Shown here: piece after piece, positions 27,931 through 36,723 of the stretch
Layout of the letters: each line of letters opens with the position of its first letter
Numbering within the stretch: position 1 is the stretch's first letter
Assembly (NCBI GenBank): GCA_002011475.1
Contig: MTNP01000060.1
Location: 1-64,000, forward strand
DNA: 64,000 nt
Origin: Dehalococcoides sp. JdFR-54
Lineage (GTDB): Bacteria > Chloroflexota > Dehalococcoidia > JdFR-54
Direction: 5' to 3'
Position numbers and translations under genes: made by a program
Notes under the pieces: generated by a model
Database searches by the model: none
Told to the model about the DNA's origin: nothing
What the model saw: only the letters and a program-made list of their open reading frames with translations

Positions 27931-28909
27931 CCGGTTCGTCCTGTAACCTCTCCATAGGCCCGGTATCGCTGCTGTAAAGTCCCCGGGGGGAGGGTCGGGA
28001 AATGATCCTGGCATGGAAGCAATAATATGCCAGTTTCTCCCCAATGGGGCCGGAAAAGGTGATCAGGTTGAAGCTGCCCACGCCCATCCGCCGGTAGCAA
28101 CCCAGGACCTGACGGATACAGAAGGCGAAGGCATCCACCCCCCCACCGCCCATCTCCAGGAAGCTGCTGATGTCTTTGAAGATAATCTGGACCTCTCGGA
28201 AGCCCCGTGGGGCAAAGCTGGCCACCACGGCCACCGGTTCATCCTCATAGATGAACCGGTGGCCCAGCCTCCTCTCTTCCCTTATCAGGTCCGCCCAGTA
28301 ATTGGTGCCGTGCTCTTCATAATACTCTCGACCCCTTTGCAGCACCAGGCTCTGCCCCCGGGTAGGCCGACCCCTGGCCAATACCTGAACATGGGGATGG
28401 ACAATGCTGGCAGCAGCCGGGGGCATATGATTCCATAAATATATGGGATACCTGGCTTCCCTGTCCTCCCTGTAGACAGCCCGGAGCCACTGGCCGCAGA
28501 CCAGGAGGTTATCCCTGATCATCTCCTGGCCGAATTCATCCAAGTCCAAGTAATGTCTATCGTCGAAGGTGGCTATGGCGTGGTGTTTGGCGAAGGGGAA
28601 CAGGTTGGGGAAGACCAGGGCCTGGCCCCGCTCCAGTCTGCCCGTCTCGGAAATGGCAGAGGGAAACTTGGGCGTGCCTTGCTTCAGGTTGCCCGGGCAG
28701 AAGGGGCAGTTTCGCCGGGACTCCTGGATGTAATCCGAGAGGTCAAAGGATACCTCCTCAACCTGCTTCACCCTGCGGGCCCTCCGAATATTGATGATGC
28801 AGGTCCAGCCGGTCAAGGGGTCTTCCCGATACTCCACCTCCTGGGACTCGGGCCTAAAATGGGGTGGGGTGAGCAGCCTCGCCGTTTCCCGGAAACTCCT
28901 GAACTCCAT
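27869..28909 (-). CDS. Galactose-1-phosphate uridylyltransferase-like (HIT superfamily) protein
   Basis: RRNCPFCPGN, VFPNLFPFAKHHAI, SIVHPHVQVLARGRP. Confidence 0.82.
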   Translation of the reverse strand: MEFRSFRETARLLTPPHFRPESQEVEYREDPLTGWTCIINIRRARRVKQVEEVSFDLSDYIQESRRNCPFCPGNLKQGTPKFPSAISETGRLERGQALVFPNLFPFAKHHAIATFDDRHYLDLDEFGQEMIRDNLLVCGQWLRAVYREDREARYPIYLWNHMPPAAASIVHPHVQVLARGRPTRGQSLVLQRGREYYEEHGTNYWADLIREERRLGHRFIYEDEPVAVVASFAPRGFREVQIIFKDISSFLEMGGGGVDAFAFCIRQVLGCYRRMGVGSFNLITFSGPIGEKLAYYCFHARIISRPSPRGLYSSDTGPMERLQDEPVIETLPEDVAGQMRRWWGKF

Positions 28910-30034
28910 TCAGGCGCCCCCCCTCCCCACGAACCTGGCCATCTGAGACAGGGCCAAACCCACCGTGGTCAGGCCACAAGCCAGATACATAACGGGATGA
29001 AAGCCCCAGAGCTGGGAGACAGCACCGCCCAGAAAGGGCCCGATGCCCATAGCCAGGCTTTGGGCAGAAAAGAGGATGCCGGCCGCGGTGGCCCTCTCCG
29101 CATTCCTCCTTAATAGTAAAACCAAGGCCCCCACATAGGCACAAGACCAGGCCACCGCCAGCAGGGCCTGGATCGGGATGAGGTAAATATGACTCCCTGC
29201 CAGGGTATAGGCAAGGCACACCAGCGCCGAGAGGAGGAGTCCCACCCGGAACAGACCGAAGGCATTAAATCTCTCCATAAACTGCATGGCCAGGAACTGG
29301 CCGCCAAAGTTGATGGCGAACAAAATAGATATCCAGGTCTTGCTCCCCCCCAACCCCTTGATGAACAGGGGGAAGATTATCCAGATGCTGTGGGCGCTCA
29401 GGTGTCTCAACAGAAAGGGTATGTAGACCCCCCAGTTCCGGACGAAGACCGCCCCGGTGACCGGAGGCAAAGCCTGACGCCAGGGCCGGTGCTCTCTCAG
29501 GGTAAGCGCCAGAACAAAGGCCACGCCGAAGGCTAGGGCACTTACCAGAAACAGGTCATGGTAGGAGTGGACAAAGGCGGTGACTATACAGCCACAGAGC
29601 AGTCCCAGCGAGCCGAAGGAGACAAACCGACCCACCCGCCCCGCCATTTCATAGACATAGGCCATGAGCGCCGCCAGGCAAATACCCAGACAGCCTCCCA
29701 CCCCGGCCCGGATCAGCATCAGGCTCACTGGCCCATTGGCCAGGCATTGTCCAAAAAAGGCGGCGCTGCCCAGAGCCAGCCCCAGCCCGATAAACTTGAC
29801 CCGGCCGTGGATATCCGCTTGTCGGCCAAAGATCAGAGAGCAAGCGAAGTAGCTGATTCCATAAGCGGCGCCCACCAGCCCCAGCTCCAGGTTGGAGGCC
29901 CCCAGGTCCCGGGCAAAAAGGGGAATGAAGATATAGGAGACCATCATGGCAAAATAGAAAAGAAAGCTGATAAAAAGCAGGCGGATGCCAAGCCATCTAT
30001 CCTGTGGTTCAGAGCGATCGCGCATTGCCCGCAA
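28910..30034 (-). CDS. MFS transporter
   Basis: Hydrophobic multi-TM protein with GAAYGISYFACSLIFGRQADIHGRVKFIGLGLALG (MFS loop motif). Confidence 0.87.
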   Translation of the reverse strand: MRAMRDRSEPQDRWLGIRLLFISFLFYFAMMVSYIFIPLFARDLGASNLELGLVGAAYGISYFACSLIFGRQADIHGRVKFIGLGLALGSAAFFGQCLANGPVSLMLIRAGVGGCLGICLAALMAYVYEMAGRVGRFVSFGSLGLLCGCIVTAFVHSYHDLFLVSALAFGVAFVLALTLREHRPWRQALPPVTGAVFVRNWGVYIPFLLRHLSAHSIWIIFPLFIKGLGGSKTWISILFAINFGGQFLAMQFMERFNAFGLFRVGLLLSALVCLAYTLAGSHIYLIPIQALLAVAWSCAYVGALVLLLRRNAERATAAGILFSAQSLAMGIGPFLGGAVSQLWGFHPVMYLACGLTTVGLALSQMARFVGRGGA

Positions 30035-30046
30035 GACAAGCCCCGG

Positions 30047-30433
30047 TCACGCCGCAGCGGTCTTTCTGTTCACGGTGACCTCTGTGCCCGACTTTACGCC
30101 CTTGAGAACTGTGGCATCGCCCACCACCTTGCCGAAGACGGTGACGGCGCTGGCCGGCCGGATCTCACGGCCCCGGCTCAGGAGCGTGGGGCCGAAAAAG
30201 ATGCAGAAGGCGCAGCCACTGGGCCAGTAACCCAAATCCCCCACCTCCACCAGCTCTTGACCCCTCTCCAGCCCCAGCCTTACCGGGATGGCGAAATAGA
30301 CCTCGTCGCCCCAGGTATTGAGGCGACTGGTGAAGGGCAGGGCCTCCCAGATGGCTGTGGCCGTGTCGGTATCGTTGAGACGCGCCTCCAGCTCCACCTC
30401 GCCCGCTTTAATCCGGATGGTCCTTTCCATCAT
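30047..30433 (-). CDS. Cyclophilin-like fold protein (DUF369/TM1367-like)
   Basis: WGDEVYFAIPVRLGLERGQELVEVGDLGYWPSGCAFCIFFGPTLLSRGREIRPASAVTVFGKVVGD. Confidence 0.75.
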   Translation of the reverse strand: MMERTIRIKAGEVELEARLNDTDTATAIWEALPFTSRLNTWGDEVYFAIPVRLGLERGQELVEVGDLGYWPSGCAFCIFFGPTLLSRGREIRPASAVTVFGKVVGDATVLKGVKSGTEVTVNRKTAAA

Positions 30434-30555
30434 CTTCCCCCAACCATCGACAACGAATTCAGCCTTACAGATTATAGCAGAAAGCTCAAATATTGACTCC
30501 TTGATAGAGGTCTTATAGAATTGTCTCCAATCATCTGAGTCAACAGAGGCAAAGT

Positions 30556-31692
30556 ATGAGCCAAGGCGATACCAAGGTGGTGGCTACTACCTGCATCCAC
30601 GACTGTGGGGGCAGATGTCGCCTCAAGGTACATGTCAAGGATGGGGTGGTCACCCGGATCGAGAACTGGGGGGATGAGGAGGAGCCCTGGTACCGGGGGT
30701 GTCTGCGGGGGCGGGCCTTCCGGCAGTGGCTTTATAGCCCCGATCGTCTCAGGTATCCGATGAAACGGGTGGGCGAGCGGGGCCAGGGCAAATTTGAGCG
30801 CATCTCCTGGGACGAGGCCCTGGATACCACGGCCCGCGAGCTGAGACGGATCATAGATACCTATGGCAATTCGGCCATCCTCTTCTTCGGCCTTGGGGGC
30901 GGCAGCAATGGCGCCCTCCACGGCCGAAGAAGTGCCTATAGGCTGCTGAACATGCTGGGGGGCTGTACCACCACCTGGGGAATGATCTCCAACCAGGGGG
31001 CCATAGTGTCTTCCCTGGTAACCTATGGAGACATGAACACCGGAAACTCCCGGGAGGACCACCTTAACTCGCGTCTCATCATCCTCTGGGGCTGGAACCC
31101 TGCTGACAGTATCTGGGACAGCGGCACCAGCCTCCACCTGGCATTGGCCAGGGAGGCCGGGGCCAGGGTGGTCTGCGTTGACCCCAGGTTCTCCAATACC
31201 GCAGCCGCCCTGTCCCAGCAATGGATCCCCATCAGGCCCGGCACCGACACCGCCATGCTCATCGCCATGGCCTATGTCATCCTCAAGAATGGGCTGGAGG
31301 ATAGGAAGTTCATCAACACCTACAGCCTGGGCTTTGAGCGCTATGAGGACTATGTCCTGGGCAGGGAGGATGGCATAGAGAAGACGCCCGCCTGGGCCGA
31401 GGCCATAACCGGTGTCCCCGCCACCACCATAGAGGGCCTGGCCAGGGAATACGCCACCTCCAAACCGGCAGCCCTGCTCACGGGCTGGGCGCCGGGCCGC
31501 ACCGCTTATGGGGAGCAGTTTCATCGGGCGGCCGCTGCCCTGGCCACCATGACCGGCAATGTGGGCATCCACGGCGGCAATGCCACCGGCTGGGAGGGGG
31601 TTATCCCAGCCTGTGGCTGGAGCGGCGGCTCCCCACCGGCAAGAACCCTGTGGACCTGGCTGTCCCACCCCGGCCCAAGACCCTCAAGATAA
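30556..31692 (+). CDS. Molybdopterin oxidoreductase catalytic subunit, N-terminal part (split by a frameshift near 31631)
   Basis: TTCIHDCGGRCRLKVHVKDGVVTRIENWG...YRGCLRGRA FeS motif; ISWDEALDTTARELRRI; continues in another frame in ORF 31650-32744. Confidence 0.88.
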   Translation: MSQGDTKVVATTCIHDCGGRCRLKVHVKDGVVTRIENWGDEEEPWYRGCLRGRAFRQWLYSPDRLRYPMKRVGERGQGKFERISWDEALDTTARELRRIIDTYGNSAILFFGLGGGSNGALHGRRSAYRLLNMLGGCTTTWGMISNQGAIVSSLVTYGDMNTGNSREDHLNSRLIILWGWNPADSIWDSGTSLHLALAREAGARVVCVDPRFSNTAAALSQQWIPIRPGTDTAMLIAMAYVILKNGLEDRKFINTYSLGFERYEDYVLGREDGIEKTPAWAEAITGVPATTIEGLAREYATSKPAALLTGWAPGRTAYGEQFHRAAAALATMTGNVGIHGGNATGWEGVIPACGWSGGSPPARTLWTWLSHPGPRPSR

Positions 31693-32744
31693 GGGGCGGC
31701 CAGAGTGACTCCAGCGCCAGGATACTTTCTTACAAAATATGGGAGGCCATCATCCAAGGCAAGGCCGGGGGCCATCCCGCCGATATCAAGATGATGTGGG
31801 TCCTGGGCAGTAACCCCGTCAACCAGATGCCCGATACCAATAAATGCCACCAGGCCTTCAAGAAGCTGGAGTTCGTCCTAGTTCATGAGCAGTATATGTC
31901 GGCCACGGCCAAGTTCGCCGATATCCTGCTGCCGGTGAATACCTGGATGGAAAGGGAGGACTACGCAGCCCCCTGGCTGGGCGCCCCTTACTATGCCTAT
32001 GCCAATAAGGCCATCGATCCCCTCGGCGAGTCCCGCTCCGACCTGGAGATATGCACTGAACTGGCCGCCAGACTGGGCATCCAGGGCTTTAACGATAAGA
32101 CCGAGGAGGAATGGCTGCGCCATCTGATAGCGGAGATGCCTGACATCCCCGACTACGATGAGTTCAAGAGGAAGGGCATCCACAAGGTACAGCTCGCCGA
32201 GCCCTTCGTCGCCTTCAAGGCTCAAATCGAGGACCCGGAGAACAATCCCTTTGCCACCCCCAGCGGGAAGATAGAGATCTACTCCCAGACCCTGGCAGAT
32301 ATGAATGACCCCAAGATACCCCCTATCCCCAAATACTTCGATGCTGAGGAGAACTGGAACCAGCCCCTGGCCCGGAGATACCCCCTCCAGTTCATCAGCA
32401 CCCACTTCCGACGCCGGGTTCATGCTCAGTATGATAATCTCCCCTGGCTAAGGCGAGTGGAGCCCCAGGCGCTATGGATCAACCCTGTCGACGCCCAGCC
32501 CAGGGGCATCAAGGATGGCGATTTGGTGAAGGTGTTCAATGACCGGGGCGTGGTGATGACCCCCGCCTGGGTCACAGAGCGCATCATGCCCGGGGTGGTT
32601 CATCTGGCCGAGGGCGGCAACTACCATCCCGATGAGCAGGGCATAGATAGGGGTGGCAACCCCAATGTCCTCACCAGCTCTGAGCCATCCCCCCTCGGCA
32701 GCAATGTCGACAATTCCTGCCTGGTTGAAGTACAGAGAGCCTAG
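31650..32744 (+). CDS. Molybdopterin oxidoreductase catalytic subunit, C-terminal part (continuation after the frameshift)
   Basis: PTGKNPVDLAVPPRPKTLKIRGG..., WVLGSNPVNQMPDTNK, FADILLPVNTWMEREDY, ALWINPVDAQPRGIKDGDLVKVFNDRG. Confidence 0.88.
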   Translation: MDLAVPPRPKTLKIRGGQSDSSARILSYKIWEAIIQGKAGGHPADIKMMWVLGSNPVNQMPDTNKCHQAFKKLEFVLVHEQYMSATAKFADILLPVNTWMEREDYAAPWLGAPYYAYANKAIDPLGESRSDLEICTELAARLGIQGFNDKTEEEWLRHLIAEMPDIPDYDEFKRKGIHKVQLAEPFVAFKAQIEDPENNPFATPSGKIEIYSQTLADMNDPKIPPIPKYFDAEENWNQPLARRYPLQFISTHFRRRVHAQYDNLPWLRRVEPQALWINPVDAQPRGIKDGDLVKVFNDRGVVMTPAWVTERIMPGVVHLAEGGNYHPDEQGIDRGGNPNVLTSSEPSPLGSNVDNSCLVEVQRA

Positions 32745-32754
32745 GACAAGAACA

Positions 32755-33309
32755 ATGCAGATGGGATTCTATTTCGACCAGACCCGCTGCCACGGCTGTC
32801 ATACCTGCGCGGTTGCTTGCAAGGACTGGCACGACATCCAGGACGAGGGGGTGGACTGGATAAGGGTGAGCACCATGGAGGATGGCAAATACCCCGATGT
32901 CCGCGTCTTCTTCTTGGTCGTGCCCTGCGCCCACTGTGTAGAGCCCGCCTGCGCCGAAGTCTGTCCCGCCTCCGCTATCACCAAACGGGCCGAGGATGGG
33001 GTAGTGGTGGTGGACCAGGAGAGTTGCTTGGGCATAGACAAATGCAATCTATGCAAACAGGCCTGTCTCTACGATGCGCCCCAGTTCGGCGCCGCGCCCA
33101 ACGCCAAAATGCAGAAATGCAATTTCTGCCTCGACCGCCTGGCCGAGGGCAGAAAGCCCGCTTGCGTCGATGCCTGCCCTATGGTGGCCCTGGACGCTGG
33201 CCCCCTCGACGAGCTGGAGAGGCGGTACAGGAGCACGAGGGAGGTCACCAGCTTCACCCGCTCGGCGAAGGCCAAGCCGTGCCTGATCTTTAAGCCCAAA
33301 ATGAGCTGA
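32755..33309 (+). CDS. 4Fe-4S electron-transfer subunit of molybdopterin oxidoreductase (DmsB-like)
   Basis: FYFDQTRCHGCHTCAVACKDWHD, CAHCVEPACAEVCPASAI, CNLCKQAC, CNFCLDRLAEGRKPACVDACPM. ATG at 32755 preferred over track start 32653. Confidence 0.92.
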   Translation: MQMGFYFDQTRCHGCHTCAVACKDWHDIQDEGVDWIRVSTMEDGKYPDVRVFFLVVPCAHCVEPACAEVCPASAITKRAEDGVVVVDQESCLGIDKCNLCKQACLYDAPQFGAAPNAKMQKCNFCLDRLAEGRKPACVDACPMVALDAGPLDELERRYRSTREVTSFTRSAKAKPCLIFKPKMS

Positions 33310-33362
33310 GAACAGGTTGGGCTCTGGCCACGAGGTGGGCCAGCCACGTTACTGAAGTACCC

Positions 33363-33392
33363 TTGACAATTCGCCAAATCGCCTGCTATAAT
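33363..33392 (+). promoter_or_regulatory. Consensus sigma70 promoter upstream of the c-di-GMP riboswitch
   Basis: TTGACA (33363-33368), 18 nt, TATAAT (33387-33392). Confidence 0.88.
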
Positions 33393-33410
33393 GGTTCCAC
33401 TTATAATAAC

Positions 33411-33500
33411 AGACCGAAAGGGCAAAACCGCCGAAAGGCGGCGACGCAAAGCTGCGGGTCTAAAGCCCTCTGGGCCAAGATAGCCGGGCTGCCGAAGCCG
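33411..33500 (+). ncRNA. Cyclic di-GMP-I (GEMM-I) riboswitch aptamer
   Basis: AAGGGCAAAACCGCCGAAAGGCGGCGACGCAAAGCTGCGGGTCTAAAGCCCTCTGGGCCAAGATAGCCGGGCTGCCGA matches the GEMM-I pattern: GAAA tetraloop hairpin, GACGCAAAGC, CTAAA, A-AGATAGCCGGG-TGCCGA. Confidence 0.94.
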
Positions 33501-33512
33501 ACTTTGAGCTGA

Positions 33513-33549
33513 TGCCTTTGGGCGAATTTGCCCAAAGGCAACTTTGTTT
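33513..33549 (+). terminator. Intrinsic terminator/expression platform downstream of the riboswitch
   Basis: TGCCTTTGGGC-GAATTT-GCCCAAAGGCA (11-bp perfect stem) followed by ACTTTGTTT. Confidence 0.8.
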
Positions 33550-33571
33550 CAGGCGGGGTTTTGGGAAGTCT

Positions 33572-34102
33572 ATGCGGAGAGGGAACCCCACTATGGCGCC
33601 GAAACCAGGAGCAATGGCCAACCACCGGCATGCCCTCGATGTCAATGGCCTCAACCCGATGGACCTGATGCAGAACTCCCTACAAGCCGGTGAGGTCATT
33701 CAGTCCATTCCCAAGATCTTGGTGGGGATTTTGGGGGCCAATGTCGCTTCCCTTTATCTGCTGGACAGGGCCGGAGGAACCTTCAGGCTGGAGGCGGTGG
33801 CCTCCCCTCACGGGGGCAGATTTCTAGACAGGGCACAAAGGGCGCTCGGCGGCAAACTCATGGGCTGCACGGTTCCCGCCAGCAAGGGTCAGTCCCGGGC
33901 TATGGACGCCGTGCTGGACGGTCGGGTATGGGTGGGCCATGATCCCCGGGAATTCATGGGGGGACTCGTCCCGGAGCGGACAGCCCTAGCCAGGGTGATA
34001 GGGGGCAGGACTATTATAGCCCTGCCCCTGCTGGGTGGTGCGGGGGTATTGGGCGCTATGCACGTCGCCCTGGAAAGTGATGGGGTATCCCAGAGCAGCT
34101 AG
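33572..34102 (+). CDS. GAF-domain N-terminal part of a GAF-PAS-HD-GYP protein (interrupted by a frameshift near 34082)
   Basis: ILVGILGANVASLYLLDRAGGTFRLEAVASPHGG...TIIALPLLGGAGVLGAMHVALES; the GAF C-terminus (LALCQALARWAGAAVDNARLHQET) continues in the next frame. Start could also be 33593. Confidence 0.7.
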   Translation: MRRGNPTMAPKPGAMANHRHALDVNGLNPMDLMQNSLQAGEVIQSIPKILVGILGANVASLYLLDRAGGTFRLEAVASPHGGRFLDRAQRALGGKLMGCTVPASKGQSRAMDAVLDGRVWVGHDPREFMGGLVPERTALARVIGGRTIIALPLLGGAGVLGAMHVALESDGVSQSS

Positions 34103-34140
34103 CCCTTTGCCAGGCCCTGGCTCGCTGGGCAGGGGCAGCA

Positions 34141-36723
34141 GTGGACAACGCCAGACTTCATCAGGAAACCGCACAAGCCCAGGCGGAGTGGGAAGAGAGC
34201 TTCAACGGGATAGCCTTAGGCGTCTGCATCATGGATACGGGCGGAACGCTGCTCCGGGCGAACAATACCCTCCGCCAGTGGCTCGGCGACCGGCCCCTGG
34301 TGGGCAGCAAGTGCTACGAGGCCTTTCAGGGCCAGAGCCACTTCTGCGATGGCTGCACCTGGCAGCAAAGCGTGGTCACAGGAAAACCCACCGAATTCGA
34401 GGGACCCAATCCCGTGGTGGGCGGCAGGTTCCGTTGCTGGCTCCATCCCGTCGTGGAGGACGGGAAGGTTAGCAGAATGATAAATTATATGGAGGACGTG
34501 ACCGAGCGCAGGCAAGCGGAGGAGGCACTGCGACAGAGCGAGGAGAGATACCGCACCCTTTTTCAGGAGTCCAGAGACGCCATCTATATCACCACCCGAG
34601 AGGGCAAGTTTGTCGACGTCAACCAATCTGCGCTGGACCTCTTTGGCTATACCAGACAGGAGATGGTGGGGCTGGACGCTTGCCAGATATATGCCAATCC
34701 CGCTGACCGGGCCAGGTTTCAACAGGAGATAGAGCAAAAGGGATCTGTTAGGGACTACGAGGTAAAGCTCCGCAAGAAAGATGGGACAGAGAGGGACTGC
34801 CTGCTCACGGCCACTGTGCGGCGGGCCAATGACGGGAGCATCCTGGGATACCAGGGCATCATCCGGGATATCACCGAGCGCAAGCGGGCGGGGGAAGCGC
34901 TGCGGAAGAGCGAGGAGGAATTCAGACTGGCTTTCGAGAATGCAAATGATTCCATCTTCTGGGCAGACCCCAATACAGGTCTTATCACTAACTGCAATAA
35001 AGCGGCGGAAGCCCTCCTGGAGAAAAGAAGGGGAGAGATCATAGGACACCCTCAAACAATGCTCCATCCGCCGGAAAAGGCGGAATACTATGCCGAGCTG
35101 TTCAAGAAACATGTGGAACTGAAAGGGGCTATTGATGAGGAGGCAGAGGTGATAACCGGGTCGGGGAAGATAAAACCCGTCCACATAATCTCCTCGGTGG
35201 CCTTGGTCGGAGGAAAGCCGATAATCCAGGAAATATTCCGAGACGCCAGCGAGCGCCGGCAGGCACAACAGCAGCTAAAGGAATCCGAGGAGCGCTATCG
35301 GGCCCTGGTGGAGGCCGGTGGGCATATGGGGGAGGCCATTGTCCTATTACAGGACACCGACGATGTCGAAACAGCCCACCTCTTCGTCAACGAGGAATGG
35401 ACCAGGATAACTGGCTACACCAGGGAGGAGCTTAAGGGAATATCTTACCTCGACCTCATCCACCCCCGCTACCGCGATGCCGTGGCCGACAGGGTGCGAC
35501 GGCGGCTCCGGGGGGAGGATGTTCCCGGCCGCTTCCAAATCTCCATCGTGGCCAAAGATGGCGGGGAGGTGCCCGTCGAGGCCACGGGCACCCCCATCTC
35601 CTACCAGGGCAAGCCAGCCATAGTCGGTTACATTCGAGACACCTCTGAGCGCAAGCGAACCGAGGAGCAACTCAAAGAATCCGAGGAGCGCTACCGCGCC
35701 ATGGTGGAGCTGGGCGCCCAGGTAGGTGAGGCCATCATCCTGGCCCAGGACAACGAGGAGGGACTGCCGATTCATATCTTCGTCAATGAGGAATGGTGCC
35801 GCATTACCGGCTACGCCAGGGAGGAGCTCATCGGCATGCCCTTCCATGACCTCGTCCACCCCAGGGACCGCGATGCCTCCAGGCAGAGACACAGGAGGAA
35901 GATGCGGGGGGAAAGCGTCCCAGGGCTTTACGAGATGACCATTGTGAGAAAGGACGGCACCGAGGTCCTCGTGGAGCTTACCGGCGCCTACACCATCTAC
36001 CAGGGAAAACCGGCCGAAGCCGCCTACATCAGGGACATCACCGAGCGCAAGCGGGCCGAGGCGGAGATGCAGCAGCTCAACGAGGCACTTCGGCGCAGCC
36101 TGACCCAGACCGTAGAGGCCCTGGCGGCGGCTGTGGACGCCAAAGACCCCTATACCCACGGTCACTCCCGGAAGGTTACCGATTATGCTGTGGCCATAGG
36201 CCAGGAAATGGGACTGGCCCCCCAGGAGCTGGAGGAACTCCGCCTCGCCGGCATCCTCCACGATGTGGGCAAGATCGCCGTGCCAGTAGAGGTCCTGGCC
36301 CGACCCCGCCGGCTCACGCCCCAGGAATACGGATTGGTCAAGACCCATGTGGAGGCCAGCTCCCGAATCCTAGAGGGGGTGGACTTGCCCCAGGCAGTGA
36401 AACAGGCCGTGGTCCAGCATCACGAAAGATACGACGGCACCGGTTACCCTGCCGGGCTCAGCGGCCAGCAGATAAGCCTGGGTGGCCGGATACTGGCAGT
36501 GGCCGATGCCCTGGAGGCCATGGGCGCAGACAGGCCCTATCGCAAGGCTCTAGGGCTGTTTCCCATCCTGAGAGAGCTGAGCAGTTGCTCCGGCTCCCAG
36601 TTCGACCCCGAGGTTGCCGCCGCCGCCATCCGGGTTCTGAGGAGAGGCAGCCCAGAGGGGGAGCACCGGGAAAAGGAGCCAGAACCGAAATGGAGGAACA
36701 GAGCTACCGACGACTGGGCTTAA
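34141..36723 (+). CDS. Multi-PAS HD-GYP domain c-di-GMP phosphodiesterase (continuation of the GAF ORF)
   Basis: Several PAS/PAC repeats (GYTRQEMVGLDACQIY..., DITERKRAEEALRKSEEEF) then HGHSRKVTDYAVAIG, HDVGKI, HHERYDGTGYP. Confidence 0.92.
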   Translation: MDNARLHQETAQAQAEWEESFNGIALGVCIMDTGGTLLRANNTLRQWLGDRPLVGSKCYEAFQGQSHFCDGCTWQQSVVTGKPTEFEGPNPVVGGRFRCWLHPVVEDGKVSRMINYMEDVTERRQAEEALRQSEERYRTLFQESRDAIYITTREGKFVDVNQSALDLFGYTRQEMVGLDACQIYANPADRARFQQEIEQKGSVRDYEVKLRKKDGTERDCLLTATVRRANDGSILGYQGIIRDITERKRAGEALRKSEEEFRLAFENANDSIFWADPNTGLITNCNKAAEALLEKRRGEIIGHPQTMLHPPEKAEYYAELFKKHVELKGAIDEEAEVITGSGKIKPVHIISSVALVGGKPIIQEIFRDASERRQAQQQLKESEERYRALVEAGGHMGEAIVLLQDTDDVETAHLFVNEEWTRITGYTREELKGISYLDLIHPRYRDAVADRVRRRLRGEDVPGRFQISIVAKDGGEVPVEATGTPISYQGKPAIVGYIRDTSERKRTEEQLKESEERYRAMVELGAQVGEAIILAQDNEEGLPIHIFVNEEWCRITGYAREELIGMPFHDLVHPRDRDASRQRHRRKMRGESVPGLYEMTIVRKDGTEVLVELTGAYTIYQGKPAEAAYIRDITERKRAEAEMQQLNEALRRSLTQTVEALAAAVDAKDPYTHGHSRKVTDYAVAIGQEMGLAPQELEELRLAGILHDVGKIAVPVEVLARPRRLTPQEYGLVKTHVEASSRILEGVDLPQAVKQAVVQHHERYDGTGYPAGLSGQQISLGGRILAVADALEAMGADRPYRKALGLFPILRELSSCSGSQFDPEVAAAAIRVLRRGSPEGEHREKEPEPKWRNRATDDWA

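Noticed and set aside
31625-31640. Programmed -1 frameshift in the molybdopterin oxidoreductase
   Set aside because: No X-XXY-YYZ slippery heptamer in phase at GGC TCC CCA CCG and no reason for a recoding event in this family; a single-base indel is simpler.
30472-31668. 398-aa minus-strand ORF opposite the molybdopterin oxidoreductase
   Set aside because: Gly/Pro-rich antisense shadow frame with no domain signature.
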